Source: Volutella citrinella (lineage: Eukaryota; Ascomycota; Sordariomycetes; Hypocreales; Nectriaceae). Taken from it: DNA of 64,000 nucleotides. The notes under the pieces were generated by a model. It was given only the letters and a program-made list of their open reading frames with translations, searched no databases and was not told the origin of the DNA. The stretch is from the NCBI GenBank assembly GCA_034401135.1, contig JAWZSP010000005.1, positions 4,508,501-4,572,500 on the forward strand, read 5' to 3'. Of this stretch, positions 10,675-20,299 are shown one piece after another (the first letter of the stretch is position 1; each line of letters starts with the position of its first letter). The translations under genes and the position numbers were made by a program.

Positions 10675-12830
10675 TTACGTGGTTGCAGGTCCGCGCAAGA
10701 CTTTTGAAAGGCTCATCTGTCGGTAGAATCCTGATTCCCAGCTGAGGAGAAGCGGCCGCCAAGCCCTGACGACATTTCGCTGTTTCAAGGGGCGACATGA
10801 TTTGGTCCCCATTTCTCCTTCGCCCGCCCACCTTTGCTGTGAGGATGCACTCCGGCGAGGATGTATAATATGTGGCACGGCAAAGCGAAATGCATCTCTC
10901 CTGCGGACATCTATGTGCCCCTCAATCCCTCCGCCGTAAGTGCGCACTCCCGGCTTGCCCTTCTTTGGGAACGAACAGAAGTAAGCCATGTAACAGTCGG
11001 CGTTGCTATTCCATTTTCCACCGGCTTCATCTCTATCCTCCTCATCCTCCTCCTCCTCTTCTAGTGAGCAGAAGCATCGATCGCACAGCTCGGCCCTGTC
11101 AATGTCCACGCATGTCTCCCCAGCCACCCCGTCCACGAAGACGGCAAGAACCGCGCGCCGGCAGCCTGGCGTGGTGATGAATGCTTCCATCTGCGACTGG
11201 CTGACCCCCTCGACGAAGCTGCGATGCCGGTCTACGCGCATCGCCCGCCCGTCGTGCATGATGGCCGAGTCGACTACCTCGCCCTGCCCCTCGTAGACTT
11301 CGGTATCGACGGTCCACCCTTGGAGAAACTAATGCCACAGCTTGCTGATCTCCCGGAACGTCGCAATCATCTGCGGTTGTAGCTGGCCCGGAAACCCTAT
11401 GTGCACGGCGTAGTGCTGCATGGCGATCCAAGTGCCGTGCGTTACCTGCAGATCCCACACCATGCTCCAGCTGCTGCTGCAGTCCACCAGCTCCCCCGTG
11501 GTCGGGTCGATTTCCACGTTGTATTCATCGTGTCCCCGCCGTCGGCCCCGCCCCCACTTACAGCTGCTCCCCCACTAAGCCCCGGATCTGGCGCCCCGCT
11601 TCGATGGCGATCGGCCGGCACCGCGCCGTGCCGATGCGGACCCCGACGCCGGCCTGCAGTGCCCGAGCCAGCCCAACGCTCAGCCGCTCCGTGCCCCAGA
11701 CCCCCGAACTGCCGTCTCGCCACATAAACTCGCGGTCCGCCTCGCTCGCCTCCGGCAGCCCTCACTGGCGTCGCAGCATCCTCTCGGCCGGCAGCAGCCA
11801 GAGTATGCACGCCACCACCATGCGCCCGATGCGGTCGGTCATGAACCGCGCCATCCACCCCAGCGCTCCCAGTAAGCAGGCCACTGCCCACTCGATACGT
11901 CGACCGAAGCCCATGCCTTGTGCTCCCAGATGCGTTGTATTTGTCTTGCATGCTCTGCCCGGAGTCTGATCTTCGTCTCGGACTCTCGATGGAGATGGGC
12001 ATCCGATGTGCTCGAATGGCAAAGGCAATGAACCGCTTCCATAGTCTCCAGGACCGCCTCCAGCTGCTCTCCTCCGCCCGGTAGCGCGAAGGGGTTCTGG
12101 CCGCAAGACTGGAGCCTGCGGCTGCGAAGCCAGCACAGAAGGGACCGGCTTGTGCGGCGAGCCGCCGTCTCGCACCGGTCCAGAACGGGCTCCAAGGCGC
12201 TGACGATACACGCTACCTTTTGCCTCGTCCTGCCACGGGCTTGTGACTTCTGGCCCCCCCCGATCAGGGGCCTGGCTCAACACGAGGTCATCCGTCGGAG
12301 CTTGGTGATTGGGTAGCTGGGTCAAGGCTTGCAGGATGTCCTGCCGTGCGTTGCGGAAGATGGCGGGCTCCTGCGTGCGCTCTGGCCAAACGCTTGTGGC
12401 TGCGAATGATTCCTCGCCTTGGGCCTTGCCACAGGTCCGTGGCGCTTTCTCCAACTCCACGTACGACTGGTCCCGCAGCAACACTCTGTACATGGACGTA
12501 GAGCTCGGGCGTTGCGTTGGCTGGCTCTGGCGGGGGTATGCGGGAAGGCTAGATCAGGTCTCTGGCTCTGGCCCGGTGGCCTGTGGTCGACTTCAAATAG
12601 CTTGCTGCCTGCTCTTGACGGGAAGAATTGCTGGCAACGAACGCCCTGCACCCAGGGCAATTCAGCGGTATTGTCGCCGCCGCCCCTCGGCCTCCTCTGC
12701 CGTTGGGGTTCTGCCATGCGTGCCGGATGTGGCAATGCTCTTGGATCTTCCGGACTTGACGGGCAATATAGCAGCGCTTCCAGCACCTAAGCCCATCTTC
12801 ATATAGGTCTGCAACCCTCTACGAGGGAAC
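10675..12830 (-). pseudogene. Telomere-linked RecQ-type helicase relic lacking the helicase core
   Basis: Read 12830 to 10675 on the minus strand. A Cys/His-containing segment (HCHIRHAW) is followed by LPWVQGVRCQQFFPS about 12640, then WLLPAERMLR near 11780, DPTTGELVD...SWSMVWDLQ near 11470-11510, and ATFREISKLWH near 11340. These resemble the N-terminal (DUF3505-like) part of fungal telomere-linked helicases. Immediately after a TAG comes a C-terminal-like segment (CRRAVLAVFVDG...ELCDRC at about 11080-11180) with the Cys cluster that normally follows the helicase domain. No Walker A or DEAH motif lies between them, so the ATPase core appears deleted. Several frame changes confirm it is a pseudogene. 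Family assignment is from memory of the family. It suggests a subtelomeric position. Confidence 0.55.
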
Positions 12831-12959
12831 ATAATTGTGATACTACGAATTGTGAAATTTTGACAGATGAGGCGACTGGTGGTTTGAATTGCCCTATCAA
12901 GCTAGGCGTATGTATGTCTCCTGGGTCCTCCATGCTGAACCTTGGTTCTGCTTGCCACC

Positions 12960-13517
12960 CTATCGCTGCTTGTTACGTGCCTTCTTCTGCAGCTTCTCCA
13001 CCACTTCCACCAGCTTCTTCACCCAATCACCGTTCTTCTCCCTGATCCTCAAAAGGATATCCTTCTTCTGGCCTTTATTCCCTTTCTTTTCTAGGAAGTT
13101 GATGCTTTTCTTAGCCTCTGTACTAACTTCCTTACCCATCAATTCATATCCAAATCTCAAGAGAGATATCAGCACCTCGTCGGATAGTGTGTTGGTTCGG
13201 ATATCTCGTGGGTTCAGGCTTTTAGCCGGCAGCTTAAAGTTGATCGTTTTTTCTGAAAGAAGACCCTCTTCAGAGATAAAGGGAGCGTTGATTAGTGGCA
13301 TCTCGAGGTCGTTGGCGAAGTGGCCGGCGGGAGAAGTGTGTGTGTGTGTGTGTGCGGGCGTTGGCTTGCTTGGCTGCTGGCTTGGTTGCTTGCTTGGCTG
13401 CTTGCTTGACGAGGCACTTCTCAAAGAAGCTGGGGGAAAGGCATTATGATATAGCTGGCGCAAGCCCGGCGTTGGGTCATCCGGCGTGGATAACTTTGTC
13501 CTTGCGCCTGCGGCCAC
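12960..13517 (-). CDS. Hypothetical Lys-rich protein, 185 aa
   Basis: A single open frame with no recognised domain. The N-terminal third is low-complexity (Ser/Lys/Gln-Pro repeats and a Thr-His run encoded by a GT/AC microsatellite at 13336-13354). The C-terminal two thirds looks more protein-like, with IRTNTLSDEVLISLLRFGYE followed by a basic, coiled-coil-like tail (WVKKLVEVVEKLQKK). The microsatellite-encoded section and the lack of neighbours in an operon-like context leave open that only the 3' part is a remnant of a real gene. I cannot assign a function. Confidence 0.4.
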   Translation of the reverse strand: MAAGARTKLSTPDDPTPGLRQLYHNAFPPASLRSASSSKQPSKQPSQQPSKPTPAHTHTHTSPAGHFANDLEMPLINAPFISEEGLLSEKTINFKLPAKSLNPRDIRTNTLSDEVLISLLRFGYELMGKEVSTEAKKSINFLEKKGNKGQKKDILLRIREKNGDWVKKLVEVVEKLQKKARNKQR

Positions 13518-13569
13518 AAAGGTTTATCGCAACCTTCCTACAACCTTTGGTGGTGCAGAGACCTTAATG

Positions 13570-14734
13570 GACAAGAAGGCCGCCATTTGCTGCATCTGTG
13601 AAATGCTAATTGTGACTCATTACGTACTAACACTGTGGTTGAGATGTTGGGTATGACATCTACTGTGAAATTTGCTGTGGTTTCTATTGTGTATATATCA
13701 GGCTGTGTGTTGCACGGGCTTGTTGACTATCTTCCATATAGGTCTGCAAGGTAGGGGATTGGTTCAGTATTTGGTGGTGGGTAGAGGAGCCCGCGAAGCT
13801 CGCTCTGATGGCGTATCGCCTGAGGCAGATCCCGGATTGTTGCTACTACTTAACGGCGCTTGGCAGGTGGTATGTCGGGGTGTCGTACTCGCAGATGAGT
13901 AGCCGTCTCGTTTGCCGCACATATGAAATGACAGTATTACAAGCCGATACTTGGCCAAGTAGATAAATAGCTCTATATTGTGGCGATGATATATTCTTCT
14001 ATTTCTACTCCCCCCCGTGTGTGTGTGCATATTTCTATCTCGCGTCTCCTTACGCGACGCGTACTGTTAAAAGCAAGTATCCCGTCTTAATTGGCTAGTT
14101 GGAAAACAGACTGTAGAGGGGTGGATTAAATGGACTCTACCCCCTGGAAAGCGGGGCGAGGAAAATGGACTCTACGGAGTACGTCAGGACGTAATTGAAT
14201 TGCTTACTCGGCCGTATCGCGCCTGGGTTAGCCGGGTAAATATGGGCTTATCCCCGGAGCGCCCCCTTTCCCGCAGCGCCGTCCGGACAGTAACCAAGGT
14301 CACTCTGCTGGGCTGGCGGGACAGGTCCTAGGCTGTTGTTAGAAGCTGCTGTTACAAGCTGCAGTCGCCCGGGCAGTTAGCTCATATCAGTTATTTCATA
14401 TCAGCCCTGATATAACTTGTAGGCTAGCAGGGCGATAGGACGAGGCCGTGGGCTGACTCAAATACAGTAAGCCATTCTAGGCTGGAAAAGAAGGTGACTT
14501 CGCACCCTAGACAATACGACGTGGCAGCGTATTAGCGGGCTAGGTGACGGGACCAGCGGGCCCTCGACCCGACCACAGAGATGCAGGGATCACCGCAAGG
14601 TATAGTAACCGGGTCTAGAATGCATTTACCCCCCTCCCCCAATGAACCAGACTGATCCCTCGACAGGCTGGCTTCCGTAATCGGGTATGAATAGAATAAG
14701 CAGCGGTCGGACTGTATGTGCATTTCCGTGACAT
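13570..14734. other. Intergenic, no convincing gene
   Basis: No supported reading frame. There is a short C-run/GT-run near 14010-14028. Around 14340-14400 occur AGCTGCTGTTACAAGCTGC-like words similar to those at 16015-16045, which suggests shared degenerate repeat material. The last part before 14735 is the promoter region of the hydrolase. Confidence 0.4.
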
Positions 14735-14742
14735 TATATATA
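14735..14742 (+). promoter_or_regulatory. TATA-like box of the hydrolase gene
   Basis: TATATATA lies about 95 nt upstream of the ATG at 14837 and is followed by a pyrimidine-rich CTCCCTCTTCCCTCTTCCC run, an arrangement common in expressed filamentous-fungal promoters. Confidence 0.45.
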
Positions 14743-14836
14743 TTGTCTCCCTCTTCCCTCTTCCCGCCGATCTTATACCTCACCGAGTAAGCAACATTGG
14801 CTACAGCAGCCAACTGCAACAGCCACTCCTGCCAAC

Positions 14837-15775
14837 ATGAAAAGCCTCCTCTTTCTTGCCAGCCTTTTCACCGTGCTTCTCGCATCTCCTTTGAATGCCG
14901 AAGTGGAAGGATCGCGCACTACGACAACCGCTGTTCCGACACATACTGGTCAGGTCGAAACCGAAGACGGAGTCCACCTAAGTTACAAACAATGCGGGCC
15001 CAAGCATGGCCAGAACATTCTCTTTATCCCAGGCTGGCATCAGAGCGCAGCTGAATGGCGCAAGCAAGTCGAATACTTCTGCTGCGCCGGCTATCGCGTT
15101 ACAGCATACGACATGCGTGGACATGGCGAGTCGGAGAAGCCCAGCTTTGGCTATCGTGTTACCCGTTTCGCTGCAGACTTGAACGACCTGCTGAACAAGC
15201 TCGACCTCAAGGACCTAAGCATTGTAGCGCATTCTATGGGGTCGTCTATTACCTGGGCCTGGTGGGATCAGTATCCCCATGCTCGTCACCGTGTCGATCA
15301 TCTTGTGCTGGTTGACCAGTCGTCTGTGCTGGTGGCCGACCCTCACTGGAACGCCAGCCAGACAGCCAAAGTGTCAGCCCTCTTCACCCCGGACGGCGTC
15401 TATGATCTCGCCAACGACATGGCAGCACAAACGCCACCGTTTGTGAAGAGCATGTTCTCGCCTTCGATTTCCAAGGCTGATTACGAATGGATCCTGTCGG
15501 AAAACAGGAAGTTGAGCGACGCAAACGCCGCCACGCTTCTGATCGACCATGCATTCCGGGACTGGCGTGACGTGCTCCCGCGGATAAATGTCCCTTCCTT
15601 CATCGTCGCGGGAGAGATCAGCGTCAACGCGCCGGCTGGTATCGTGTGGGTTGCTACTCAGATACCCGGGGCCAAGAGTTACACCTTTACCGCCGAGGAG
15701 AAGGGCAGCCATTTCATGTTCTGGGAGAACCCTACTAAGTTTAATAAGCTAGTTGAAAACTTTGTTACTATATGA
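14837..15775 (+). CDS. Secreted alpha/beta hydrolase, 312 aa
   Basis: Single-exon gene. Residues 1-20 form a signal peptide (MKSLLFLASLFTVLLAS...), so the enzyme is probably secreted. The alpha/beta-hydrolase fold is recognisable: the oxyanion-hole region FIPGWHQS (63-70), strand and turn YDMRGHGES (91-99), and the nucleophile elbow AHSMGS with Ser133. The acid is probably Glu260 (VAGE) rather than the more usual Asp. The catalytic His is His292 in GSHFMFWENP. Length and motifs fit the non-haem haloperoxidase/arylesterase-like subgroup of small esterases, so an ester or lactone substrate is likely but unknown. The ATG chosen is the first in frame and gives the signal peptide. No frame damage is seen. 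It sits between two transposon-scarred stretches. Confidence 0.88.
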   Translation: MKSLLFLASLFTVLLASPLNAEVEGSRTTTTAVPTHTGQVETEDGVHLSYKQCGPKHGQNILFIPGWHQSAAEWRKQVEYFCCAGYRVTAYDMRGHGESEKPSFGYRVTRFAADLNDLLNKLDLKDLSIVAHSMGSSITWAWWDQYPHARHRVDHLVLVDQSSVLVADPHWNASQTAKVSALFTPDGVYDLANDMAAQTPPFVKSMFSPSISKADYEWILSENRKLSDANAATLLIDHAFRDWRDVLPRINVPSFIVAGEISVNAPAGIVWVATQIPGAKSYTFTAEEKGSHFMFWENPTKFNKLVENFVTI

Positions 15776-15831
15776 GGAGGATGTTTATAGATTTGAATTT
15801 TTAACCCGTCACTGTTACGTGCTCCACTGCT

Positions 15832-15906
15832 GGATCCAACAGGTATATAGCACCTCCACCGCTTCAGTTGCTGCAGCAGGTGTTCCATGCCGACGGGTCA
15901 AGGCAT
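15832..15906 (-). pseudogene. Truncated duplicate of the last exon of the Cys-rich secreted protein gene
   Basis: About 75 bp on the minus strand are near-identical to part of exon 3 of the gene at 16278-16692. The best block, 15851-15906, differs from 16299-16354 at only a few positions. It encodes the CLDPSAWNTCCSN segment and then has TGA where the intact gene has AAA. The copy stops abruptly where an LTR fragment begins. No exon 1 or 2 equivalent is present, so this is a broken partial duplicate. Confidence 0.75.
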
Positions 15907-15963
15907 AAACCCCCAGTACACCGGACTAGGTTTACACAGCTAGGAACCTACCCGATCGTCACA
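15904..15963 (+). mobile_element. Truncated gypsy LTR 3' end
   Basis: The last 60 bp or so of the gypsy-type LTR: CATAAACCCCCAGTA, TAGGTTTACACAG and ACCTACCCGATCGTCACA match the terminus of the solo LTR at 63463-63904. The 5' part is missing. Confidence 0.75.
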
Positions 15964-16277
15964 CGAGATATCGCCGCTTTAACCGCCACGTGATATGGGC
16001 CCCTTGGCTTTGCAAGCTGCTGTTGCAAGCTCCTGTTGCAAGCATGGGTTGAGCCTGCATAAGCTTGGGTTAAGGGAGCGCAAGCTGGTTGGCTATCTCA
16101 ACGAACTTGACACAGGCGCTTTTTTTTACGAAACTGGCCCGGTTCCCATCCAGGTCGAAGACACACCAGGCCATGGAACGGGCCCGTTACGCCCTACAAA
16201 ATCGCGAGCTGGAACGGAGAGTTGTGATTAGGGGTTACACCTAACTCTTATCAAGATTATTAAGTAAAGTTCTAGTC
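15964..16277. other. Mosaic of repeat fragments
   Basis: This contains a 30-bp segment (15964-15993) that recurs inverted at about 16899-16928, then unassigned sequence. A block at 16189-16230 (starting ACGCCCTACAAAATCGCGAG) matches 30402-30446, which there follows directly after an LTR-like end and so looks like the leader/primer-binding region of a retroelement. The 78-aa frame here (15995-16231) is not supported. Confidence 0.5.
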
Positions 16278-16692
16278 CTAGGTCCAGCAAACAGCGCTAG
16301 CACCTCCACCGCTTTTGTTGCTGCAGCAGGTGTTCCACGCCGACGGGTCAAGGCAAGTGCCCCACTTAGAGTCCCTGCACTGTATAATTTTATTAGCTTT
16401 TATTTTATTATGCACTTTTACTACAAAGTTAGGGACTTACATTACCGCCATCGAGTTGCACGCTACTAGAGGATCTGCAGTAATAATTGGCATCAGCATA
16501 AATGTTGCAGCATGCCTTAGTAGCACTCTCGTGGTAGACTCCGTTAGGCCATCTGCAGACGCACCACCTGGTCCCTGCCATAGCTCTATTGAACGAGTGA
16601 TTAGCTCTGCGAATGAAACTAGTATACTAGAGACTTGCTGCATACCCGCTGGCGAGGAAGATAGAAGAAAGAACGATGGCCGAGACCTTCAT
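16278..16692 (-). CDS. Small secreted cysteine-rich protein, 97 aa, three exons
   Basis: Model: exon 1 16692-16635, intron 60 nt, exon 2 16574-16441, intron 61 nt (donor GTAAGT, branch GCTAAT, acceptor ACAG), exon 3 16379-16278. The total is 294 nt and closes in frame. A signal peptide (MKVSAIVLSSIFLASGYAA) is followed by a mature chain with ten cysteines at 24, 26, 41, 42, 52, 65, 73, 82, 83 and 95 (C-X-C, CC, C, C, C, CC, C), consistent with five disulfides. Intron 2 is strongly supported; intron 1 has a weak GTCTCT donor. An alternative using GTATGC with a 39-nt intron also stays in frame and would change only the residues around the signal-peptide end. The family is not recognised; it is an effector-like candidate. 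Exon 3 has a broken copy at 15832-15906. Confidence 0.7.
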
Positions 16693-16780
16693 AGTAAAAT
16701 TGGTAATTTGTAAAATGTGTGTAAAATAAGTATATATGTTGAGTGTTGTTGTGAAGATAGAGGTAAGGAACCTGGGGATT

Positions 16781-16790
16781 ATATATATAA
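16781..16790 (-). promoter_or_regulatory. TATA-like box of the Cys-rich secreted protein gene
   Basis: On the minus strand this reads TTATATATAT, about 89 nt upstream of the ATG at 16692. The distance and composition fit a fungal core promoter. Confidence 0.4.
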
Positions 16791-18900
16791 TATAGTGTTC
16801 TAAGGATCCACTCATCCTTCGATCTGCTCCGTCGGGTTTAGCTGTATCTCGCCGAATAGGTTTGGCTCAGTATGTAGAGAAAGTCAAAAGCCAGCGTCAT
16901 GTGGCGGTCAAAGCGGCGATATCTCGGCTGGTCCAGCAGTTGTTGAGTCGACCATGGGGGCCAAAAATGCGGTTGCCGCGATAAGTGGCTTAGCTCCTTG
17001 TTTTACCAGTTATCTGGTCTGATGGGCTAACACTAGTAAGGCGGGGCGCTATCCCGGCTCAAGACAGGACCAACTAGCATTGGAAGAGAGCGTGGGGAGA
17101 AGCCATATGAGTGAGTAAACTCAAGTGTCGGGATTGAACTACATTCGTAAAATTGAATAAGTATTTTAGCTTGGTTTGTTATAGGCTTTATAGAACTTGG
17201 TCATCGCTATTGAACTCTGAAGGGTAGCTGGCAGCGCCCAATAAGATAAATCTAAAATAGTAAGGTGGTGCTTGCTTCCTGTAGGGGGAAGTTTGCATGT
17301 GCGTGTAGCTGGGCGTGGGGAGACGCCCCGCGAGAGAGGATCAAAGTCTGGTTTTCGGCCTCTCCTATCCTTCCGAGCTTGCGTAATGGCCTGATTACAT
17401 ATTGCACTTCCTACTTTCGTCAAGGTAGTGTATGCTTGGATGCTGTAGATCAGCTTGCAGCATGGCCGTCTCAGAGTGGAAGCGCTATAATTTCCACTAT
17501 TACATAAGCCAAACATATCCCGCTTACGTGGAATTGGTCAAACGAATAGGAGCGCGGGTTTGATGCTGACCTTCTGTAGGCTTTCTTTAGTGTAACTCTA
17601 TTCAGTTCAACTCCGGGCCGACAGACAAGTTCGATAGCCCCCATCTACTATTTGAGCACTCTCGGTGGTTTACCCATGAGTTGGTTCATTGCCCGGGGCA
17701 ACAGGCGACCCTGCTATCCATCCACGCTATGAATCAGGTCGGGAGCGTCGTCCGGTCCCATGTGTATAGATTTCTAGTTATTTTGATTAGAGCTCAGAAA
17801 TCGCAGCTACATAGTATGGTATCAAGCCCTGCGTTGTCACTCGATTCCCCCTGTTGGGAAACGGTCCTTGCTTCGATAGTCCATGCGTAACTATAGAACG
17901 AACGCAAATCGTGGTCTGGTCAATTGTTATGCCTCACCCGCTCAACCCTGCATCCCTGCTTTCCTTGATCCCGTGGCTTTCCCCCCATAGCCCCAACGAT
18001 CATCACCGGCGGCCAATCCTCTAACTGCCTGCCCATATCGATCACAAAGCGCTAAGCTGCTGCCCCCACATGGCGGTTGAGCGTGGCCTCGCCCCGGCCT
18101 TCCCCGCGTCATGTTGAGTCAAGCGTGCACCACACAGTTTGAACTAAAACCGCTTCTGTGCCGCCTTGGTAAGAATAAACTTTCCTAGTAAAGCCTCAAC
18201 AACGACTAGCAGCTGCTAGGCGCTGAGCAGTCACAGCTTTTCCCCTTTCTGAGACGCCAGCCCCTTTGAGTGTTGTCCCGACGGCCCGTGCGACAGTAGC
18301 CGCCAATCCAGTGGCCGGCCTGCACTACAGCCAGGTATCGACCTTGCAGAGCTACTATGCACGGGACATCGGTTATATCCCCCACGGTTCCGACCAACAG
18401 GGGTTCCGAATCCAAGAAACCCGATTTATGCAAGCCGCGTATAGTTCTGTACGAGCCATGTTATCCACAATCTTTTCTCTTATTGGTAATTTCCACATCG
18501 ACCCCTGACTGCCAACTCGACTCCCGCCCACCCTTCTTGCTCTGGCTCCCACTTCGAGGATCCGGCTTCGAGGACTTTCATATTCTTCACGCGACTGAGC
18601 GAAAGGCAACGTCATAGAGTAATCTCAATTGTTACCATTGAGCTCCCCTTGCTGAAGAAATGCACGGACATTGTTACGCCACGACAAGATATATACCATT
18701 AACGTAACGTCGAGGCGACGCCTACGTGTATCTAAGTAAGGTTTTCCTGTATAAAAGTATTTCAACGCTAAGATATCAATCCATTTGTTTGTCCCAGTCT
18801 TCTGTCACATCTGATATTAGTATCACTTGCACCCACACAAGTGAAATGCGTGTTTGCTTTGCCGTCGGGGCCAACATACACCTTCTTCGCATATTAGTTT
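16791..18900. other. Intergenic, no convincing gene
   Basis: Many short frames but none with recognisable motifs, introns or signal peptide. A segment at about 16899-16928 is the inverted partner of 15964-15993. The longest frame (116 aa, minus, 17166-17516) has no family resemblance I can name. Confidence 0.4.
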
Positions 18901-20258
18901 CTACTCCATCGAGCGCGAGCCTCCCGCGAGTTGGTCCTGACTCGAATTCCCCGTCGTCGGCTGCATCTCGATAGATTCGACATCGACCCATGTTTCCTTG
19001 TGAATCCCAGACAACGTCGTCGGCGCCGTGTTGGTAGTCGACCTTATCTCGCTCCAATGCGATTGATGTGCGGACAGATTAAAATCGGTATTGTCCGTGC
19101 GACTTCTTGTGTATGATGCTGTGCTGCCGTAGCTGCGGACCAAGGCCTGCTGGATAAACGCCCAAGGTAGCAGCTTGATGATTGGCCCTAGTGACGGTAG
19201 GCAGATACTGATGACGCCGCAGCAGTTCTCGACTATAGTCCAAACAACGGAATCATCCATTGGCCAGTTGATGGCGAATGTTGTAAAGTCGACAAGCACT
19301 AGCAGGCGCAGGCGTATAATCGAAGTAATCACGACGCTATATCTATATTCAGCGCCATATGCTCATATACATGTAAAAGATTGGGAAGATGAGCTTACAA
19401 TCCGCCAAGTAGGAAGAACATGATAACGAAAACCTTTTGGGTCGTGGTGATTTTGAGTCTTAATACCTGTTGTATCGGTAAGAGGACCAAAACCAAGTCA
19501 GTTATAATGTTCGGTATCGAGGTCCCGAAAAAGAAGCTATTCAAGTTGATGCACTTGACGCCAGGTTGGGCTTGAGCGACATTATCCCAGATTGCATGAA
19601 CAGGTATGCATTGGAGGATGGCGGTGATAACCTACGAAAACAATGTCAGTGCCGCTTGCGCATGGGTTGTATCACCTTGGTTGCCGATAACTTACTGATG
19701 CAATAAACCAGAGGATGATAAGGCATCCTGTAACCTGTAGAGCCACTTTAAAATAGCTTGAAGTCGAGAAGACCCTCCAATAAAAGCATAAGATGGAGAA
19801 CTTCAGGGTGAGTTGATTGATATAGTAAAAGAGCTCAGCGACATAAGCGGCCTTTGTATTGTAAATCATAAGCGGCACGTCGATTGCCTGCTTGCCATCC
19901 AAAATAGCATCGCTCGGAAGACCTAGCAAGGTGAGAATTAAAACCCGGCCAACGTGGTCTGGGTTCTGAAGGGGGATTGCGTACAAGTAAGGTTCGTTAC
20001 ACAAAAGCCCGTGGTCATCAACTGACAGGTTAGTTAGCCATTATCCCAGTTTCTGACCGGTTCATCATCACTTACCAATGCAGTAACTGCCAGCCAGTCA
20101 TCCCACCAGAGCTTATTGTGGGATACCCGACGACTGACGAATCGCAAGCTCACGGCTAGGACAGCCAGAGGATAGCAGACTGCAAAGACGACGATGGTCC
20201 GCTCCCGGAAACCCCGTGTCATGTATTTGACGCCGGCGACGTCGAGTTCACGCGCCAT
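18901..20258 (-). CDS. SAT4/PTH11-like integral membrane protein (fungal rhodopsin-domain family)
   Basis: Seven-helix-type membrane protein of the fungus-specific SAT4/PTH11-like family. Members are proposed cell-surface receptors, with no ligand inferable here. Exons: 20258-20076, about 20021-19696, 19631-19399, 19336-18901; introns carry GTAAG donors and CTAAC/CTGAAT branch sites. Family hallmarks are KLWWDDWLAV (exon 1), LFYYINQLTLKFSILCFYWR (exon 2), QCIPVHAIWD and SIPNIITDLVLVLLPI (exon 3), and VWTIVENCCGVISICLP (exon 4). These are followed by a polar cytoplasmic tail. Introns 2 and 3 close in phase, but the exon 1/exon 2 junction is off by two nucleotides with the obvious GTAAGT...CTGTCAG intron. 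There is therefore either a frameshift or an unrecognised splice site. An in-frame upstream ATG exists at 20294. Confidence 0.78.
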
Positions 20259-20299
20259 CTTGATACCGTGCAGATGCGAACTTGCAATAGGCACGCCAG

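Noticed and set aside
11442..12493. Overlapping long minus-strand frames (186 and 243 aa) as separate genes
   Set aside because: Helicase-family segments jump between these frames, so they are pieces of one decayed gene rather than genes themselves.
16437..16815. Two unspliced minus-strand frames (62 and 68 aa)
   Set aside because: The spliced three-exon frame through the same bases gives a signal peptide and paired cysteines with good introns; the unspliced frames do not.
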